64,000 bases of DNA from Argentina anserina (lineage: Eukaryota; Streptophyta; Magnoliopsida; Rosales; Rosaceae). The notes under the pieces are model-generated. The model saw only the letters and a program-made list of their open reading frames with translations. It was not told the origin of the DNA and did no database searches. The position numbers and the translations under genes were made by a program. Shown piece after piece: positions 61,301 through 64,000 of this stretch. The stretch lies in the NCBI RefSeq assembly GCF_933775445.1, contig NC_065875.1:186001-250000 (forward strand), written 5' to 3'. How positions within the stretch are numbered: the stretch's first letter is position 1; each line of letters starts with the position of its first letter.

Positions 61301-62500
61301 CCATCCACCAAACCATCCTTTCTTTTCCTGCTTAGTCTCTCCATTTCCACAACTGCTTACATCAATAGGAATTTCTCTTGCCTCAAAACAACTGTGACGA
61401 TGCTCAATAATTCCATCCCCACTCTCATTGGTCGATTCAGATGAATCCCTCTTCAGTGCGACTTCAAGTTGCCTCCTCTCATCCTCAGTCAAAATATCAT
61501 CGAGCTCCTCACTTTCAGTTTCATTTTCATTGCAAGATGAGAAAAACTCATCATCTGTCATAGCCCCGGGGACCCGCCTAGACTTGATACTCACAACCAC
61601 ATTATGCATATCGTATACCTTGGCCTTCCATGATCCAACCATTTCTGTTTTCTCCTGCCGCCTCCAAGTCAACTGAGGCAAGAGAACAGCCTGAGTCACA
61701 TCAATGCCAGGCCTGAATATATTCGTCTGAGACATTGCAACCACTTCCTGCCGGACCTCTTCTTCAGTTGCTTGAGACCCAGCGCCATCCAAAGCATTCA
61801 TCACCTCCCTATCCTTGTGAGAGATCATGCAAAGCGAGCCAGGAGGCACCTTGCCATCGTCCGACCCATCACCAAGAAAGAGAACACTCTGATCAGCACG
61901 CTGAATCCTAAAACCATCGAAACCGGCCAATGTCATGTCTGCTCTCAAATTAGCCCCCCTTTTCCAGATCCTATACGTGTCTGATGGAGCAATCCTTGAA
62001 ATGAAAGGAATCACGGAACTCTCAAAGTGGAATGTAATTTCCATGTAGAAGTCTCTCATCCTGCGCACAGTTCCAATCAAACGAGGCAACCTTCTGCACC
62101 ATTTCGCCCAGGCCAATGGCTGATAGTGCCTAACAATAATCATGGAAATCGCCTCTTCTCTACTGCAAATGGCTTCCTGGAGTGCACTCCAGCCCTGCTC
62201 ATTCTGCAAGCTCCAATCAGCGCCAGCAACCATAAGCATTTCGGTGGCAGTCTGGTCCCCAAGCTTAACAGCCAAGTGAAGAGGGGTGTCGCGGTTCGGG
62301 ACATCTCGGCGGTCAATGACGGCAGCAATGGCATCAGCCTTGTCTTCCTCAGCTAGTGAAGCTGATTCGGTTCGAATCTCGGCAGGGTTAGAAAGCCGGG
62401 GAAGAGCTCCAAGAATCCTCCTGAGAGTGGCATAGTCCTTAATGATTATGGCTTTGTGTGCAGGACTATGAGCATACTTGAAAACATCCATTGAAGCCAT
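58356..62500 (-). CDS. Ankyrin-repeat, GPCR-chaperone-domain protein (ANKRD13 family)
   Basis: Plant member of the ANKRD13 family, whose animal relatives chaperone or sort membrane receptors and bind ubiquitin; the plant role is poorly defined. Two coding exons, 62500-60887 and 58697-58356, joined in phase 0, give 651 residues. Ankyrin repeats lie at about residues 68-125 (TPLHLA at 72-77), followed by the long GPCR-chaperone domain (about 150-530) with MRDFYMEITFHFES and ADMTLAGFDGF. An acidic segment with ILTEDERRQLEVALKRDSS (336-354) resembles a ubiquitin-interacting motif. The C-terminus is Ser-rich, then strongly basic (about 632-651). The first ATG (62500) is used; a second Met lies three codons on. 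The 2.2-kb intron holds a hAT-type element. A 5' UTR intron is likely (62649-62514). Confidence 0.9.
59058..59076. repeat. ATT trinucleotide repeat
   Basis: About six ATT units inside the intron of the ANKRD13-like gene. Confidence 0.85.
59874..60582. mobile_element. hAT-like element with ACTCGG subterminal repeats
   Basis: Left end CAATGTTCTAAAACTCG and inverted right end CAAGGTTCTAAAACTCG differ at one base. Near-identical 8-mers flank it: GATATGAT (59866-59873) and AATATGAT (60583-60590). The first 180 bp carry many CCGAGTACTCGG and CCAACTCGGT repeats, and the right end carries related CGAGTACTC and GAGTAGCGAG motifs. These are probably transposase-binding subterminal repeats. It lies in the intron of the ANKRD13-like gene. 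Confidence 0.75.
60097..60304 (+). pseudogene. Remnant C-terminal exon of a transposase
   Basis: Inside the hAT-like element an acceptor-like TTGTTTCAG at 60088-60096 is followed by a short open frame with a very acidic tail (DEDDFISDDEEEIDDL, then EEEFEA and a stop at 60302-60304). Plant hAT transposases often end in such acidic tails, so this may be the last exon kept after internal deletion of the autonomous element. No catalytic or dimerisation domain remains. The alternative is a chance acidic frame. Confidence 0.4.
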
Positions 62501-62800
62501 GCCTCAGGAGAAACTAGATGTCACAAACCAAATCAATACTCAAAACACAGCCCCAAAATGATACATGTTAATTCAGAGCAGTCAATTCAACAAAAGAAAC
62601 AGACCCAGTTCAGAAATGAAATTAGCGTGTGCCCAAGAGAATTTCTCACCTTTCTGAGCTGTGCTTCTTCTTCTTGAACTTGTTCTTGTAGTGCCAAAGA
62701 AAGAAGAGGAGCACCTGGAAGTCTAGAGAGAAAAGAGAGAGAGAAATGGTGGTGATCCCATCCAGATCAGACAGACCCAATTGAGAACAAGCGCAGCATG
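62501..62800 (-). promoter_or_regulatory. 5' UTR with intron and promoter of the ANKRD13-like gene
   Basis: Upstream of the ATG a good acceptor (CATCTAG, intron end at 62514) and a good donor (AAAG then GTGAGAAA, intron start at 62649) frame a 136-bp 5' UTR intron. The GA-rich tract at 62724-62746 (CT-rich on the coding strand) fits the 5' UTR. The transcription start is not fixed. Confidence 0.5.
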
Positions 62801-64000
62801 CATGTGACTTCTTTTGTAGATTTTATTATTAACAATTGAAGAGAAGAGAGTAGGAAGGAATCTGGAAAGGAATAAAAGCCCGGGGAATAACGGGAAAGAG
62901 CGGCAGGCACACAAAGAACAAGTCTTTAAAGGAGTTTACCCTCACAGACTAGTAACAGCAAACCCCCAAGAAGAAAGGAATTTCTTCTTCTTCTTCTGAA
63001 GAAGAAGAGAGCTGGGTGTGGGTCTGATGGGTGTAGAGAGGTGGTGTCATTTTGTATAATTTGTACAATTAATTTGACCTCTTCTTATTTTATGAAGACA
63101 AACCAAGATAAGAGCACAGAGCAAAATTACAAAGAAAGGTCAGAGAAAGGGGAGGGGGTCCAAACCAGGAACGCAGCATGTGATGTGACCACAGAGAGGA
63201 ACCTACTCTCCCATTTCCCTTTCCCCTTCCCCTTCCCCTTGCTCACTACTACCAAATAATAATATCGCTTGTGCTAATATTCAACGCTCTTTAAATGGCA
63301 AAACTTTGTGTTTGTTTCAAACAAAAAATCTACAAAATGACTTTCAACAAATCAATCATTGATTGAAATTTCATTCATTCGGTGCTGGATGGTACTTTCT
63401 CTTTTTGATGATGAAAATATTACGACTGATTACTTTGAACACAACCTACAATATGAAGCATTTCCAAAAAAAAAAAAACCTACAATATGAAGATCAAAGT
63501 TAAAACTTAAAAGCACACGACACTGAAAGAGACTACAACTCCAACTTTTGTTTGCTGCTGCGTGGCAAAGGTTTGCAACATGTAATGTTCTCTCCAAATA
63601 TGTCGGGATCAATCCAAGTGAACTAAGTAATCAAGGGAGACATCTTGAAAAGATAAAAATAAAATATAACACAATGTCTACTCTATTTGCTTCACTGTGT
63701 AGCATAGCTTTCCAAATATGTTACCACTTGAATATACAAGTGGCACTAAACTTCATCTTGCGACCATGAAATAGAGTCAAGCACTCATTGCCCCGTGGGA
63801 GCAAACACAGTTTGCCATAGACACTAATCAAATTTGGCTCTACTATCCCTATCACATGCCTCATTATACAAAACTAAGTAACACCGGAGTCCACCAACAA
63901 GGGCCCAAAGGCATAGAGGAAACCCCCAAATATGGACCATGACCCGCAACAAAGGCCTCACGACCAAGAGGGGTTTTGTCGTCAATGTTATAGGCGGAGC
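62801..64000. other. Promoter-proximal and unassigned window end
   Basis: Contains CTT/GAA repeats (about 62980-63010) and a CCCCTT repeat (63220-63240). 63480-64000 has no gene I can support. The less AT-rich last 250 bases could be the edge of a repeat or of a gene beyond the window. Confidence 0.4.

Noticed and set aside
45851..62500. A biosynthetic gene cluster around the P450
   Set aside because: The neighbours are an ABC1 kinase and an ANKRD13-type protein; no cyclase, acyltransferase or glycosyltransferase of triterpenoid type is present.
1..64000. tRNA, rRNA, CRISPR or organelle-derived inserts
   Set aside because: I saw no cloverleaf-type tRNA, rRNA blocks, spaced direct repeats or plastid genes; small non-coding RNAs cannot be excluded by eye.

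Overview
The window is nuclear DNA of a flowering plant. Genes are split by many GT-AG introns, introns and intergenic DNA are AT-rich and full of transposons, and all recognised proteins have plant orthologues (plastid starch metabolism, plant endocytosis, triterpenoid P450, plastid ABC1 kinase). It looks like a core eudicot. A Rosaceae-type genome is a guess from the general look of the Copia ends and the CYP716A, not something the sequence proves.

Layout. (1) 662-11071, minus strand: a 15-exon starch synthase gene, best matched to starch synthase V (SS5), with a perfect 236-bp tandem duplication and two transposon-like insertions in its introns. (2) 11072-11401: a 330-bp head-to-head promoter with four TGGGCY (site II) motifs. 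(3) 11402-30872, plus strand: a 27-exon gene for TASH3, the SH3-domain subunit of the TPLATE endocytic adaptor complex; its long introns hold a long-TIR element, GC-rich repeat units and a probable Copia LTR. (4) 30873-45850: 15 kb of intergenic repeats. A non-autonomous DNA element is present as one intact copy (32212-33047) and one copy split by a 6.6-kb degenerate Copia retrotransposon with a 5-bp target duplication. A hAT-type MITE with an 8-bp duplication sits in a GC-rich segment. (5) 45851-47956, plus: an intact CYP716A P450, probably a beta-amyrin/alpha-amyrin C-28 oxidase. (6) 49946-55747, plus: a 13-exon plastid ABC1 atypical kinase closest to ABC1K3. (7) 56469-57084: a hAT-type element with a perfect 8-bp duplication. 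(8) 58356-62500, minus: an ANKRD13-type ankyrin/GPCR-chaperone protein with two coding exons; its intron carries another hAT-type element that keeps what looks like the acidic tail of a transposase. (9) 62501-64000: 5' UTR/promoter and an unassigned end.

Function. The five genes do not form a pathway or operon. Two act in plastids (starch granule initiation; plastoglobule quinone/tocopherol metabolism), one at the plasma membrane (endocytosis), one at the ER (triterpenoid oxidation) and one probably in membrane-protein or ubiquitin-linked trafficking. Only the SS5/TASH3 pair has a physical reason to be co-regulated, a shared short promoter. All exon joins given were worked out by hand from reading-frame continuity and GT/AG sites, and each complete model closes in frame. 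I found no clearly novel biological system. The most interesting features are the nested transposon history, a recurring GC-rich repeat family flanked by TA repeats inside introns, and an SS5 that keeps its whole C-terminal GT1 region.
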